From Gordionus sp. m RMFG-2023 (taxonomy: Eukaryota > Nematomorpha > Gordioida > Chordodea > Parachordodidae): 64,000 nt of DNA. The translations under genes and the position numbers were made by a program. Under the pieces are notes generated by a model, which saw only the letters and a program-made list of their open reading frames with translations, ran no database searches and was not told the origin of the DNA. Positions 47,033 to 58,176 of the stretch are shown piece after piece. The first letter of the stretch is position 1. Each line of letters begins with the position of its first letter. The stretch is from the NCBI RefSeq assembly GCF_954871325.1, contig NC_088776.1, positions 18,786,052-18,850,051 on the forward strand, in the 5' to 3' direction.

Positions 47033-50000
47033 ATGTGTGAGATTGTTGAAGATATTGAAATTTCTTTGGAAAATGAGCAAAATATAGATGATCCTTTCCC
47101 AAAATTCAAGAAATACTTTAACCTTGAAGAAAAAATTAATACTGGATATCGGTTTCGGTGCAAGATGTGCCGCAAAATTATCTCTTCAAATCATACGAGC
47201 AGCTTTAATTTGAAAAAACATTTAAAGGTAATATATTAAACAAATTTAATATCAATGTGTAGAAAATAAATTAAAATAAAAAACCAATCATTTTTTTTAT
47301 ATATTCATAAATTTTATCTAAATTATTTAAAACATTTTAAAATAGTTATTTCAATCATTTTTATGTAGGGGAGAAGTGCCATGAATGGCCATGTTTTTGC
47401 TTTTTTGAAAAAAAGGTATTAGGAATAGGGTTTAACTAAACAAATTTGATATCAATGTGTAGACAAATTATTAATCTTTAAAATAAAATTTGAATTAAAG
47501 CTCTATCTATAATTGTTTATGAGCTAGATGAGGTTATGTGAAAGTTATTATAATATATTAATTAAGAATTTTATTATAAATATGAAATATTACAATATGA
47601 AATACTTGCAAAAGACCTATCTTATATATTTTTTCATTTTAGGTATATAAAAATTTAATTATAAACTAATTTAATAAGTATAAGAATCTAAATTTTTCAT
47701 CATCCATTTAATGATACTTTATAAATTAATAACTTAATTATCTTTTTGTTAAACAGTTTAATTTCAATATAAAATTAACCACTCTCTATTTAATGACTTT
47801 ATAAATTATTATATTAATTATCTACATGTAATAGACTATTTTAATAATTTAATCATTCATCAATTTATAAATTTATGTTTAATAAACTTAGTTAGACAAT
47901 ATTTTATTTAGAATTTTATAAATATGAAATATTACAATTAGAAATACTACATGTTATTCTTAATTTTTAGGCAATAAAAATTTAATTATAAGTATTAACA
48001 TCTAAATTTATCATCATCTATTTAATGATAATATTTTATAAATTAATATCTTAATTATCTTTTTGTTAAACATTCTTATTTCAATATAAAATTAATCACT
48101 ATCTATTTAATAATTATATAAATTATTATCTTAACTATCTACATGTTAAGGTGATTTTTAATAATTTAATCATTCATGATGTTTAATAAACTTAATTAGG
48201 CAATTATTAATACACAACAATAATGAAAGCCATTTTATTAATTTATAAATGAAACAATTATAGTATCTTTATTTACATACATAATAAACAAATAAATCAT
48301 TGTTATTAGTACATTGAGTATGGGCCCATTCTTCACATTGCAGGCATTTAATCCACTCTTCACCTTTCTTGCTCTTTGAATATGCCTTCTTGCATATTGT
48401 GCAAAGCCACTCATCATTAGTTTTCTTTAGATTTTTTTTTTATTGTTTTTTTTAATATTTGTTAATTTATGTTTTTAATAAGGTGATGAGGTTAAAATTT
48501 CTGATTTCTTTCTCCTCTTGTCTTTTTTGATAATATTATTGCTATATAAAATTGGATGAGGTAGAATAGATTGCGAATTCAAATTATTATTGGGCTGATG
48601 ACATGATGTTAAGCATAACTCATTATCAGAAGTGGTAGGCATAGGGCTAAGAGTGGAATTTATATTGTATCATTTTCAGGATCACAATATGCTAATTTTC
48701 CCACTCCCAGAGGAATATTGGATAATTCTGACATATCATCATCATTAGATATTAAATAACTATCTTCAGAGAATATATCAGGGTTGAAGGGATATATCCC
48801 ACAGGCTAAAAATCCATTCTGAATATTTTGGGGGGTTGTAGCTTTAGGAAGCTCCATTTTAATATGATGGTATTTCATATATGGTAAATGATTTGCCTAC
48901 ATGGTTTCTCATCCAATTGTCAATGCTGTTACTGTAAAATTTTTTAAATAGTCCAAAGACTGATTTATCTAGTGGTTGTAACTTGTGGGAGCAGTGTGGT
49001 GGTAGGGTGAGTAGGATTATTCCATTGTCTCTGCAAAAATCTATTGACCTCAGTGAGCAATGTGAACAATGATTGTCTAATATTAATAAATTTTTATTTG
49101 TTTTGGATGCTTTTGTTAGTTTGCAAAAATGAGTTAAAAATTTTCAATATGAATGTATGATTTTGGCCAGTCAATGCCTGGCCAGACAATACTCACCTGT
49201 CTATTATTAATAAGCGCCTCTATATGTCTATTAAATAAAATTTTTAAAGTCTTATTTTTTGTGTGAATAATGCTAAATGCCTAAGGATAATATTTATATA
49301 AATATTAGTAATCTAAATTAGTAATTTTTTTACCAAACAAAAAAATGTGTAACGTGATTTTTCCAGAAAGAGGTACCAAAAACAGTTTTTATAAAATATT
49401 TTTATATTGGATTGCTCTATTCAATAAATAAACTTAGGTAAGGTAAATATCATAAATATAGACATTTTGACTAATTTTGAGAGAAATCGGTCCAATAGAA
49501 AAAAAGTTAAAGGGTGGTGGCCAGTCTTCAAACATGGCCATTTATGGCACTTCTCCCCTACTTATCTCCTACATAATTTTTATTCTAAGTATTTTATAAT
49601 TTTAGACTGTGCACACTTCAAATTATAAAGAGATTGAAAAATATCTCAAAAGTTTTGGGGTAATGGAAGAAGATAAACCCACTTCCAAATCAAATTTAAT
49701 ACAAACAAAATTAACCAATATGGATTCATCAACACCTGGTGTATCCCAAAAATTGGCTGATAAAGTCATTATTAACTTTATAATTGATACAGTTCAACCA
49801 TTATCCTTGGTGGATAATGATTCTTTTATAAAGATGATAAACACTTTTTCTCCACGGACCAAGATATTTTGCCGGCAGACACTGATGGCAAGAATTTTGG
49901 AGAGCTTTAAGGAAATGAAAGAATCTTTGATATTAAATCTATCAGATGTCTCCTACGTCTGTACAACGGCAGATTGCTGGACTCACAATAGAAGGTAAAA

Positions 50001-51843
50001 ATGTTTATTTTCTGATTTAAAATATGTCATATTTTTAGAGCTTATTTAGGAGTAACTGCACATTGGATTGATCCTAAAAATCTTAAACGAAAATCTGTAG
50101 CGTTAGCTCTAAAGAGAATAATTGGCTGTCAGACTTATGACATTCTATCCAATATTATTGCAGAAATCCATAGGTCTTACAAAATTCAAAACAAGGTTTG
50201 TAAGATGATTACGGATAATGGGTCTAATTTCCTGAAGGCCTTCAGGTTTTAAATTTATTATAATTTTTTTATATGATATAAATAATATAGAATATTTGGG
50301 GAAGATAATAATAATAACAATACTAGTAATATTCCTGACAAAAATATTGAAGATGGAGAACAAGAAGAGGATGATGAAATGGAGTTTGAGATAATTGATG
50401 TTCATGACATCCTTGGTTTTAAATTATTTTATATAATTTTTCACAAATATAAAATAAAATTTATAATATTTAGGATCTTCAATAAAGTCTTCTATGTTAC
50501 CTAGCCATCATCGTTGTTCCTGCCACAACCTAAATTTAATTGCGACAGTGGATGCTGAAGAAGCATTATTAAATGAGGATTTTAAAAGAGTATCAAGATC
50601 TACATTTTCTAAATGCCAAGCTCTTTGGAATAAACAAAATAAGTCATCAAAGACGTCTGATATTTTCAAAAAAAAATTAGGACGTTATTTATTGACACCA
50701 AACACTACAAGATGGAATAGTGTTTACAATGCTATGAAACTTTTAGCATTGTTTCTAGATGAGAAAAAAATGGAAATGAATTATATATTGGATCAAATGG
50801 GAATACAGTATTTTAATGTGGAGGAGCATACTTTTATTAAAGAATATACTGAAGTATTTTTAATTAATAAATAATATTATATAATATTTAACCATTTAAA
50901 TTTTTTAGGTTATGCAATATGTTGCTGCCTCACTTAAAATCTTAGAGGGGCAAGATAATATGAGCATGGGATATTATGTGCCCACACTGAGTATATTAAT
51001 TATCAAGCTCAAAAGAATCAATAATCTAAAATTTTGCCAACCACTGATAGAGTCTATGCTAAAAAGTATTGAGAAAAGGTCAAAACTTTTTTTTTAAACT
51101 ATTATACAATTATATAAAATGAATGATTTATTGTTTGATTAGCCATAATTTAAATTGGCTTAATTTACAACACAATCTATAATATTAATATATAGTAATT
51201 ATTAATTAATATAAAATTCAAAATTAATATATTATTAATTACCTTGTGTATAATAATTATATTTTTAAAATTTTTATTTACCATAATTTATTGCTATTTT
51301 AATTTTTTTTTTAAATGAAACTAAATCTCAGATAAATTTAAATTTTAAAAATTAATATGGTATTCTTCTTTTTTTTATAATAAATACAATCGCTTTATAT
51401 AAATTAGATTTCCAGATCTGTATGATGATGATAATGTAATAGCTGCTATCGTTCATCCTAGTTTCAAGTTAAATTGGCCATACATTAATTTGACTGAATC
51501 TAAAGGGCAACTTGATAGGCTGATGGTAACGTTAAAAAATGGCATGCCTAACCACGATAACGATACTATAGCAAGATCGAAACCGCGGCCTTCCATAGAC
51601 GATTTTTTTGAAATAAATAATAATAATAATATTGAACCTCTAGATGCTTTTTTTAAATCTAAAAATTCTAATTTAAATATTTTTGATGATTTTTTTCATA
51701 TAAAAAGTTTGTTTATTAAATTTAATACTGCGTTGCCCTCAAGTGCTAGTGCTGAACGATTATTTAGTATGGCAAAGCTTATACTTTCTGATCGTCGCTC
51801 TAGACTTGGGGATGACAGTACCGAAATGTTATTATTATTATAG
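47033..51843 (+). CDS. hAT transposase with BED finger, seven exons, no visible break
   Basis: Proposed exons: 47033-47228, 49605-49995, 50037-50244 or so, about 50291-50417, 50475 to about 50851, about 50910-51079 and about 51410-51843. All introns are GT-AG and, apart from the first, which holds the pogo-like element, are about 40-330 bases. The BED finger is CKMCRK ... FNLKKHLK plus a histidine in exon 2 (HTSNYKE). The RNase-H-like core shows CTTADCW (first Asp), LGVTAHWID, then MITDNGSNFLKAF (second Asp). HHRCSCHNLNLIATVD and NTTRWNS begin the insertion domain. The C-terminus has FIKFNTALPSSASAERLFSMAK and the dimerisation helix, with the catalytic Glu expected in the SAERLFS region. No stop or frameshift was seen in any exon. 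The length, about 610-630 residues, is normal for hAT. The foldback element separates the gene from the left terminus and may have removed or displaced its promoter. Confidence 0.85.
47368..49558 (-). mobile_element. pogo/Tigger-like (Tc1/mariner superfamily) element, 2191 bp
   Basis: Inverted ends GGGGAGAAGTGCCAT(G/A)AATGGCC continue to about 29 matching bases with one mismatch. The flanking TA dinucleotides (47366-47367 and 49559-49560) are the usual duplicated target of this superfamily. Transposase remnants run on the minus strand, opposite to the hAT gene whose first intron it occupies. Being wholly intronic, it need not have disrupted the hAT transposase. Confidence 0.88.
48269..49240 (-). 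pseudogene. Decayed pogo/Jerky-type DDE transposase with zinc-binding tail
   Basis: Reading leftward, 49096-48859 is an open frame with LLILDNHCSH (second catalytic Asp), then NGIILLTLPPHCSHKLQPLD, ending the DDE_1 core with SVFGLFKKF. A frame change leads to 48878-48660, with TPQNIQNGFLACGIYPFNPD, the typical C-terminal block. A third open piece near 48419-48269 encodes WLCTICKKAYSK, WIKCLQCEEWAH and TQC, a PHD-like zinc-binding tail known from insect and other animal pogo-group transposases. To the right of 49096, WPGIDWPKSYIHIENF is visible but interrupted. Most of the N-terminal helix-turn-helix region is not recognisable. Inactive. Confidence 0.8.
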
Positions 51844-52087
51844 TGCAATAATAAATAAATTATATATATATGTAACAAATTATAGTCATGTTTTTATATC
51901 AATATTTTATTTGTGGAAATAAAGTTACGTAAAAAAAATTTAAAAAAAAATCAAAGTAGCGTAAAAAGTAGCTAATAGCGCGCTACTCATTTGAAAACGA
52001 TAGCGGTAGCGATAGCGCGCTACTTTTTTTTATAAAATAGCGGTAGCGATAGCGCGCTACTTTTAAAAGTAGCGTTTAACAACACTG

Positions 52088-52245
52088 CTATTCACCATAA
52101 GCTATGTTAAAAGTAGCGCGCTACATTTTTTAAATAGCAATAGAAATGTTTTTCATTGCTTCCCTAGTTTCGTCACTGTTATAGCTATTCACCATAAGCT
52201 ATGTTAAAAGTAGCGCGCTACATTTTTTAAATAGGGATAGTTAGT
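52088..52245 (+). repeat. ~100-bp tandem duplication flanking the hAT insertion
   Basis: The segment CTATTCACCATAAGCTATGT then AAAAGTAGCGCGCTACATTT occurs at 52088-52137 and again at 52184-52236. The bases before the second copy (AATGTTTTTCATTG...GTTATAG) also match 42841-42880 on the left side of the hAT. The hAT therefore entered one unit of a pre-existing tandem repeat, and that repeat itself contains the hAT's own subterminal word GTAGCGCGCTAC. Confidence 0.75.
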
Positions 52246-55200
52246 TACTTTTATAAAAATAGTAGCTAATTAATAGCGCTGCCATTTATTTAGAGTAGCC
52301 ATAGCTAAAAAAGAGGGGAAGCTTGAGAGGAGATTGTAGAACAATCTCTGAAAATATTTAATACGTAACTTATTAGGTTTATTTTTAATATTTAATTATA
52401 ATTTTTTATAGGAAAAAATTGTAGTATATATTATATGAGGGGGGGGGGGGGGGTTTATAATATAATTACAAATTTATATTTAATAAAGGAGAATTCTAAT
52501 AAGAAGCAATAGCGACATGCTGGGGAGAAGGTACATGTCATCATATCGCCTTTAAGAATAGTGAATAAAAAATCATTTAGGGGTAGGAGGTAAGAGTTTT
52601 TTTTTCTCTATGTAGACGTTGATAAGGAGCAAATCATAAATTATTAGAAAAATGAAAACTAAAATACAATTGCAATATACATGTTTATAATATCATATAA
52701 TAAACATAATATTAATATGGATAAATTATAGTTAAAATTTATAAAAGTTATATGTTTATTTATAATTTAAAACAATTTATATATTAATAATTTATAAAAT
52801 ACTATAATATTATTAGATAAAAATTATGCCTAAAATATTTTATAATAACAGTTTTATAATATTAAAATGATTTATATATATATAATAATTTATACAACAC
52901 TATTAATATGTAAAACTTATATATGTAATAATATAATTATATAATTAAATTTTTTAATAATTTATATATTATTAGGCTTCTTAAGATTTTCATTCATTTA
53001 ATTCCTTGCTATTTTGATTCTTGTTATTTAGAGGTGGAACCATAAATATATATCATAATGGTACAAAACTAAACACTTACAAATTAAGACCGCACAATGC
53101 AAGAAGATAAATTATAATAATGATTAATATTGACATACAATTAAATAATCTTAAATTTTCTTTTATGATAGATACGGCTCTCCAGTGGGGTTCTTGCCAA
53201 TTAAAGATGGGCTATTGCTCAAGCCGACTAGATGAAGGCATTAGTCAGCTCAAGAGTTGACTCTAGTCGTCCCAATAGTTGGTTCGATTTCATTTTGAGT
53301 CGAAATGTATTTATTAGTTATTTAACCCTAATTCGCTAATGAATATTACGACGATCACTAATTGCGTAATAAATAGCCAAAAATTGCCTTCCGATCAAAA
53401 TATTGGCTATCCAGAAATATTAATTACCTTAATTATACACACTCTAGTGATTAGTTCCAGTTGATCCTTGCTCGCAAGCAACGGTGGAGAGATTCTTAAG
53501 CATTAACAATAACCCCATTACGAACTAGACTGGATAATTGTAGTTTAGACGATATTTTAATCAAACATAAAATAATTATCCCTCCCCCCACCCCTCGTAT
53601 ATATAAAAAAAATTTTTTCTTAAATAATTTTAAAGATGATATAAATATAATATAATTTATTTAAGTATTATTATTTTCTATATATTGGCGACTTACATAT
53701 AAAACAAAAAACATAAATAAATTAAATTCAGTATTTTTTTTTATTTTTATATTTAAAAATCTTTAAAAAAAATGAAATAAGGAATAGGTTTTAAATCCCT
53801 AAAAATTTGGAATCTTGTTCTAAAAGTTGTACAAAATATCTTCAAAGAAGATTTTTAAGCAAGATCTATCTAGGCACTAACATCTTCCTTAGCCCTGAGT
53901 CCGAAAATATTTGAATTTAAAAATATAAATAAAAACATTTTAATTTTTGTATAAAGTTAAATTTAATACTAATTGTCCTTATCCTAATCCCAGAAAAATT
54001 CTAATTTATCCTTTATTAAAAAAAAAAGTAATTTTTCGAATCGTTGCAAAAGTCGTATGACTGGAAATAATGGCTCGGCTAATCAATATAATAACTCATA
54101 TTAATCCTATTATTTTTGGTATTTTTAAGCCCTAGGTCGACCCGATTAAATTTTTTTTAACCCGAAGCTGAGTTGCTTGCAGGGCTTTACTATCTAACCC
54201 CAGGAAACGCCATTGCGTGTAGCTGCTTCTTTACTTTTGGTATTTTTATTTGAACTATTTGGAATAACATTATTCACCCGAACCTCGGGTCTGGACCCCG
54301 GGTTCGTGCTCAGAGCAGGCCTGAGTACCAAATTGGGTTGTAAATTTTACGACCAAGCAAATTAACAACACTAATAAATACCATAAAGATTAAATTAAAT
54401 AAAAAAAATTCTATATTCGGCTATTCTATAGAGTTGATCTTATGAATTTGGAGGTAAAGGTATAAACATATTTTTACCCTTGTGTGACTGAATAAACATA
54501 TTGTTGCTATGAAAAGCATCGATAAACCTGTAATAATTTTTTATTTTTAATTCAATATTTTAAAAAAACCTATGAAAACTTCTGCCGTAAGTAAATGTTA
54601 TCGTGATCAATGACATTATTATTATATCTTATTGGTAGTGATTAAAATAACTATGATGGAGATGGATTTTTTTTAAATATAACTAATATTTTGTTATTTA
54701 AAAATTTTTTTATTAAAAAAAGGATTAACAAAATGATCTCGATCACGATCCTTATTTCGAAAGAAAATCATCGATCTGGTCAATTTGCCAAAATAAGAAT
54801 CGAATTCAGGATCGTAGATCCTTTAATAATTCTTTCAAATAATAGAAAAAGATAAACGTCACCCCCCCCCCCCCCAGCAATAGTTTCGATGATCATAGCT
54901 GCTCTACACACCTCTACAATATATTATATCATTTTACAAATCTAATTCATATTTTCAAAAATTTGGGAATTTTGTTATAAAAGATGAAATATTTTCTTTT
55001 AAATCTTAAGGCAATTTCAAGAAATATTTCATTTTACTATTAATAATATTTATGCCTGATTTTCATGTTTAAGATAAAATTATAGTGCCTCTGGTATTTA
55101 AATTTAAATAAAAGGTATCATTTGATAGTTAATATATTGGCAGTAAATTTAATTATACGACGCAATTTGTTTATGACAAAATGAATGTGCTTTACATTAG

Positions 55201-55944
55201 TTTATCAACCAACCAATATAATAAACATTTTTAATAGCTAAATTGTTCTTAATATATTAAAATTCAATTTTTTGCCAATGGCAATTATAGATAATATTAA
55301 AAAACCTAGGTGAAATAGTGTATCTTTTTATTGAAAGCAAAATGTATAAATATAATATTAAATTTACCATTTTTATTACAATAAGTCGCGTGAATAAAAA
55401 AAATACAATTTCTTCAAAATAATTGCAAGGTTTTAATGAAGGAAAAAGACCAATATAATCCATTTTGCAAGTTAAACATATTATATGTATATGAGATTAC
55501 AAATTTGTTTTTGTAAAAAAGATATTTAACGATTCTGAATAATCGGACTAGTAAAATAATTCTTTTAAAAAAATGATTAGGACAATCCAAAGTAGAGTCT
55601 AAACATTCATAAAATAATTAAAACATATTGGAAATATAGTTTCGCAATCCATTCAAATAAAAAAAATGATTTCGGACTATTTAGAGAAAAACTTTAATAA
55701 TTTTCTCTAAAAATTATTATTTGTTAAGAAATCATTCTTCCCCCTCCACTCCTGGTAAAATATGATTATATATTTCATAAACTATTAATTTCTAATCTTT
55801 ATTAATGCATTTTTCTAGTAGATTTTAATAAATCGATTTAAAGAAAATATACCTGTGTTTTATATTTAAAATTTTCCAAATACAAATTTAATACCATATG
55901 CATTGAGTAGGAATGAAAAAAAGTATATTACGTATGAAATTTAA
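52246..55944. other. Intergenic stretch without supported genes
   Basis: A poly-G run lies at 52440-52453 and a poly-C run at about 54861-54876. The section 52870-53035 resembles 42580-42690 (see there), and 53042-53075 repeats a 30-base phrase from about 33290. The section 53160-53560 is less AT-rich (GGGTTCTTGCCAATTAAAG, AAGCCGACTAGATGAAGG) and may be an element or exon, but I cannot identify it. Short GC-rich words at 54283-54325 (CGAACCTCGGGTCTGGACCC) look like a worn hAT end. Confidence 0.35.
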
Positions 55945-56155
55945 TTATAAAAGAGAATATAGCAATAAAAAAGGCATGAATATAGTGGTCAATATAAATT
56001 TTATTTTGTTTTGCGAAAATGAATTTAAGTAGAAGTGTGCCGAGTTGCATGCATCCGTATCGCAGGTACAGGTGGTAGCTTTTACATCCCCACTAGCACT
56101 GGTTGTTGTGAAGCAGCCTATAGGCTTAAAACTATCAATCATCCAGTTGCAATAC
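55945..56155 (-). CDS. Terminal exon of a Ly6/uPAR-like GPI-anchored protein
   Basis: The exon begins after a TTTATAG acceptor at 56156-56160 and reads YCNWMIDSF, GCFTTTSASG, then TCTCDTDACN. CxCxxDxCN is the hallmark end of the three-finger Ly6/uPAR domain, where the last cysteines pair and the asparagine closes the fold. About 15 residues later comes a hydrophobic tail (IKFILTTIFMPFLLLYSLL) ending at the stop, as expected for a GPI-attachment signal. The protein would be held on the outer cell surface. Ly6 proteins often modulate receptors or form barriers, but the role here is unknown. The signal peptide and first cysteines must lie in upstream exons at higher coordinates, which I could not find. 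The LINE at 56549-57110 would sit in the preceding intron. Confidence 0.65.
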
Positions 56156-56548
56156 CTATAAATGTACTTTTGTTTGTTATCTTGTTGAGTAATAAAATAT
56201 AAGATATAATATAAAAATAATTAACCATTTAAAAATTCATATATAAATATAAATTAAAATTAGAAAATTTCCGCAAGATGGAGAATTTAAAAAATTAAAA
56301 TTTATAAAAATATTTAATTTATAACAGAATATGAATATATATTTTATAATATAAAATGATATAAAATGATATAAATTAAATTCATGTAAAAGTTATTTTT
56401 AATTTTTTTGGAAGAAAAGATAAATTGATAAATTACAAAATGAAAGAAATATATATAAACTCATATATTCATAAAAACATAAAAGTTAATAAAATAACAG
56501 GAAATTATGTTTTATATAAAGATGTGTCCTAAATATTTTTTTTTCTCT

Positions 56549-57110
56549 TTAGCTTTCACCTTTTCTGGTGGTAAGCTCCTTCAACATCTCTCTCCACTTT
56601 ATATTATTCATACCATCTCTTTTATCTAATTTATTGGCTCTAACTTTATGGCCCCATTGAAGTTTTGGCATTCCTTTTTTAAGTTTGCCCACCTCCAAAC
56701 TTTCAACCTTATTTCCTATGTAGTTCACAGGTCTTCTCATTGTGTGCCCATACCACCTAAGTCTGTTTACCATTAACTTAGTCTTAATGGGCACTATCTT
56801 TAAACTACTTAGTATTCTTGTACTGCGCACTTTATCCTTTCTTTACCCCAGCAATCATCCTCAGCATTCTCATCTCCATAGTTTGTAGACTTCTCTCGTC
56901 TGATTCCTTGTTTGGCCATGTTTCCGAACTATATAGAATAGTTGGTTGTACTATGGAACTGTAAATTTTTCCCTTTAATTTGTGTGGGATTCTTTTGTCA
57001 AATAGCACTCCAGATAAAGATCTCCACTTTAACCACACTTGATTAATTTTACTCTTTATCTCTTTTTCTATTGTGCCGTGCAGCTTTCAATTGTCGATAT
57101 CTGTCATTTA
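56549..57110 (-). mobile_element. 3' end of a LINE (RTE/CR1-like reverse transcriptase C-terminus)
   Basis: From about 57110 leftward the minus strand encodes IEKEIKSKINQVWLKW, LFDKRIPHKLKGKIYSSIVQ and ILYSSETW, then MEMRMLRMIAGV. After a one-base shift near 56840 the coding continues with STRILSSLKIVPI, NRLRWYGHTMRRP and WREMLKELTT. These are the well-known last ~180 residues of an animal non-LTR element ORF (YGAETW, EMRMLRW, LRWYGHVMRR in relatives). The catalytic RT core is absent, so this is a 5'-truncated, dead copy. No 3' tail or target duplication was made out. Confidence 0.75.
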
Positions 57111-57884
57111 TTTATATCAATACTTTCTGTTTCATCTCCTCCTATCCTAAATATAAATTTATCCTAAATATAAATAAATTTATATTTATAAATTTTAAAG
57201 AAAAAAATAACATAGTCAATTTTTAATGTAAAAATAAATTAGTTGATCTAACATATTTTCCGTCATTTACAAAATTTTTTTTTTAAAAAATAATAGAAAT
57301 AAATTTGAATAAATTTTTTTCCAAAATTTATTTATATTTGGGTAATTTTTATGAACAAACTAGTAATATTAAAGTATGTTTTTTCGTATTTTATTCTCGT
57401 TTTTTTTATTTTTTTTGCAAAAAAATAATGGAAGATTTCGGATATGTTTCATAGCTTTATTAATTTGTGAAAATTTATAAATTTTGAGATTTATTTCAAT
57501 ATATTTAGGACACAGCCTAATGAAAAAAAATTATTGGCCTAAAAATATTAGCAATCTTTTCAAAATGATGAAATAAAATGTCTTTATATTAAAGAACTAT
57601 GAGTTTGATTAATATATGGATATGACTAAAAGATCTTAATTCATGATCTAGCACTGTTTAAAAAAATTCACTTTTAACTCGATGTTTACTTACTTAAAAG
57701 AGCTTTATTGTTAATTGGAAATCTAGATAATTAAAAAAAATGATAAGCATTTTGCTTCAAAGCCACATCCTATTCTATATAATAATAAAGTGATCAGGAA
57801 TAAAAATGATAGAAAAAAAAATGAAGTATAAGATTTTAACATTATATCTGTAAATTAAAAAATAGTAAAAATATATATATGTTA
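57111..57884. other. AT-rich intergenic stretch
   Basis: Nothing recognisable lies between the LINE fragment and the next hAT element. Confidence 0.4.
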
Positions 57885-58176
57885 CAGGGTTGGGCAGTAT
57901 CGCGGATATTTGTATCTAAGATACACATTATTTAAAAGTATCTGTGTCCTAATCAACTTTGTATTCAAAAAGATACAGATACTTTAAAAAAAATTTATAT
58001 TAGTTAATTTAAATAGTCTTAAAATTTAAAATGATATTATTTTAAAATTTAAAAGAAAAATTTAAACCGAATTTAGAATTTTAAGATAATATGATATATG
58101 ACGTTGGTCGTCATATAGCAATTTGCAAACAACTACCATATTTTATTTGACGTTTTATATCCATCATTTTAAAATA

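Larger units (their letters stand above)
42889..52087 (+). mobile_element. hAT element with intact-looking transposase, 9199 bp including two nested insertions
   Basis: Ends CAGTGTTGTTAAA are inverted and a perfect 8-bp duplication CTATTCAC flanks them (42881-42888 and 52088-52095). Both subterminal zones are filled with GTAGCGCGCTAC (a perfect palindrome) and AGCGGTAGC words. Two later insertions sit inside: a foldback hAT-like element (43153-46931) between the left end and the gene, and a pogo-like element (47368-49558) in the first intron. Without them and their duplicated target bases the hAT would be about 3.2 kb, the same as its relative at 37940-41185. Confidence 0.92.

Noticed and set aside
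53160-53560. Possible RNA gene or LTR in a less AT-rich patch
   Set aside because: No tRNA A/B boxes in correct spacing, no rRNA-like sequence and no second copy of the patch as a terminal repeat were found.
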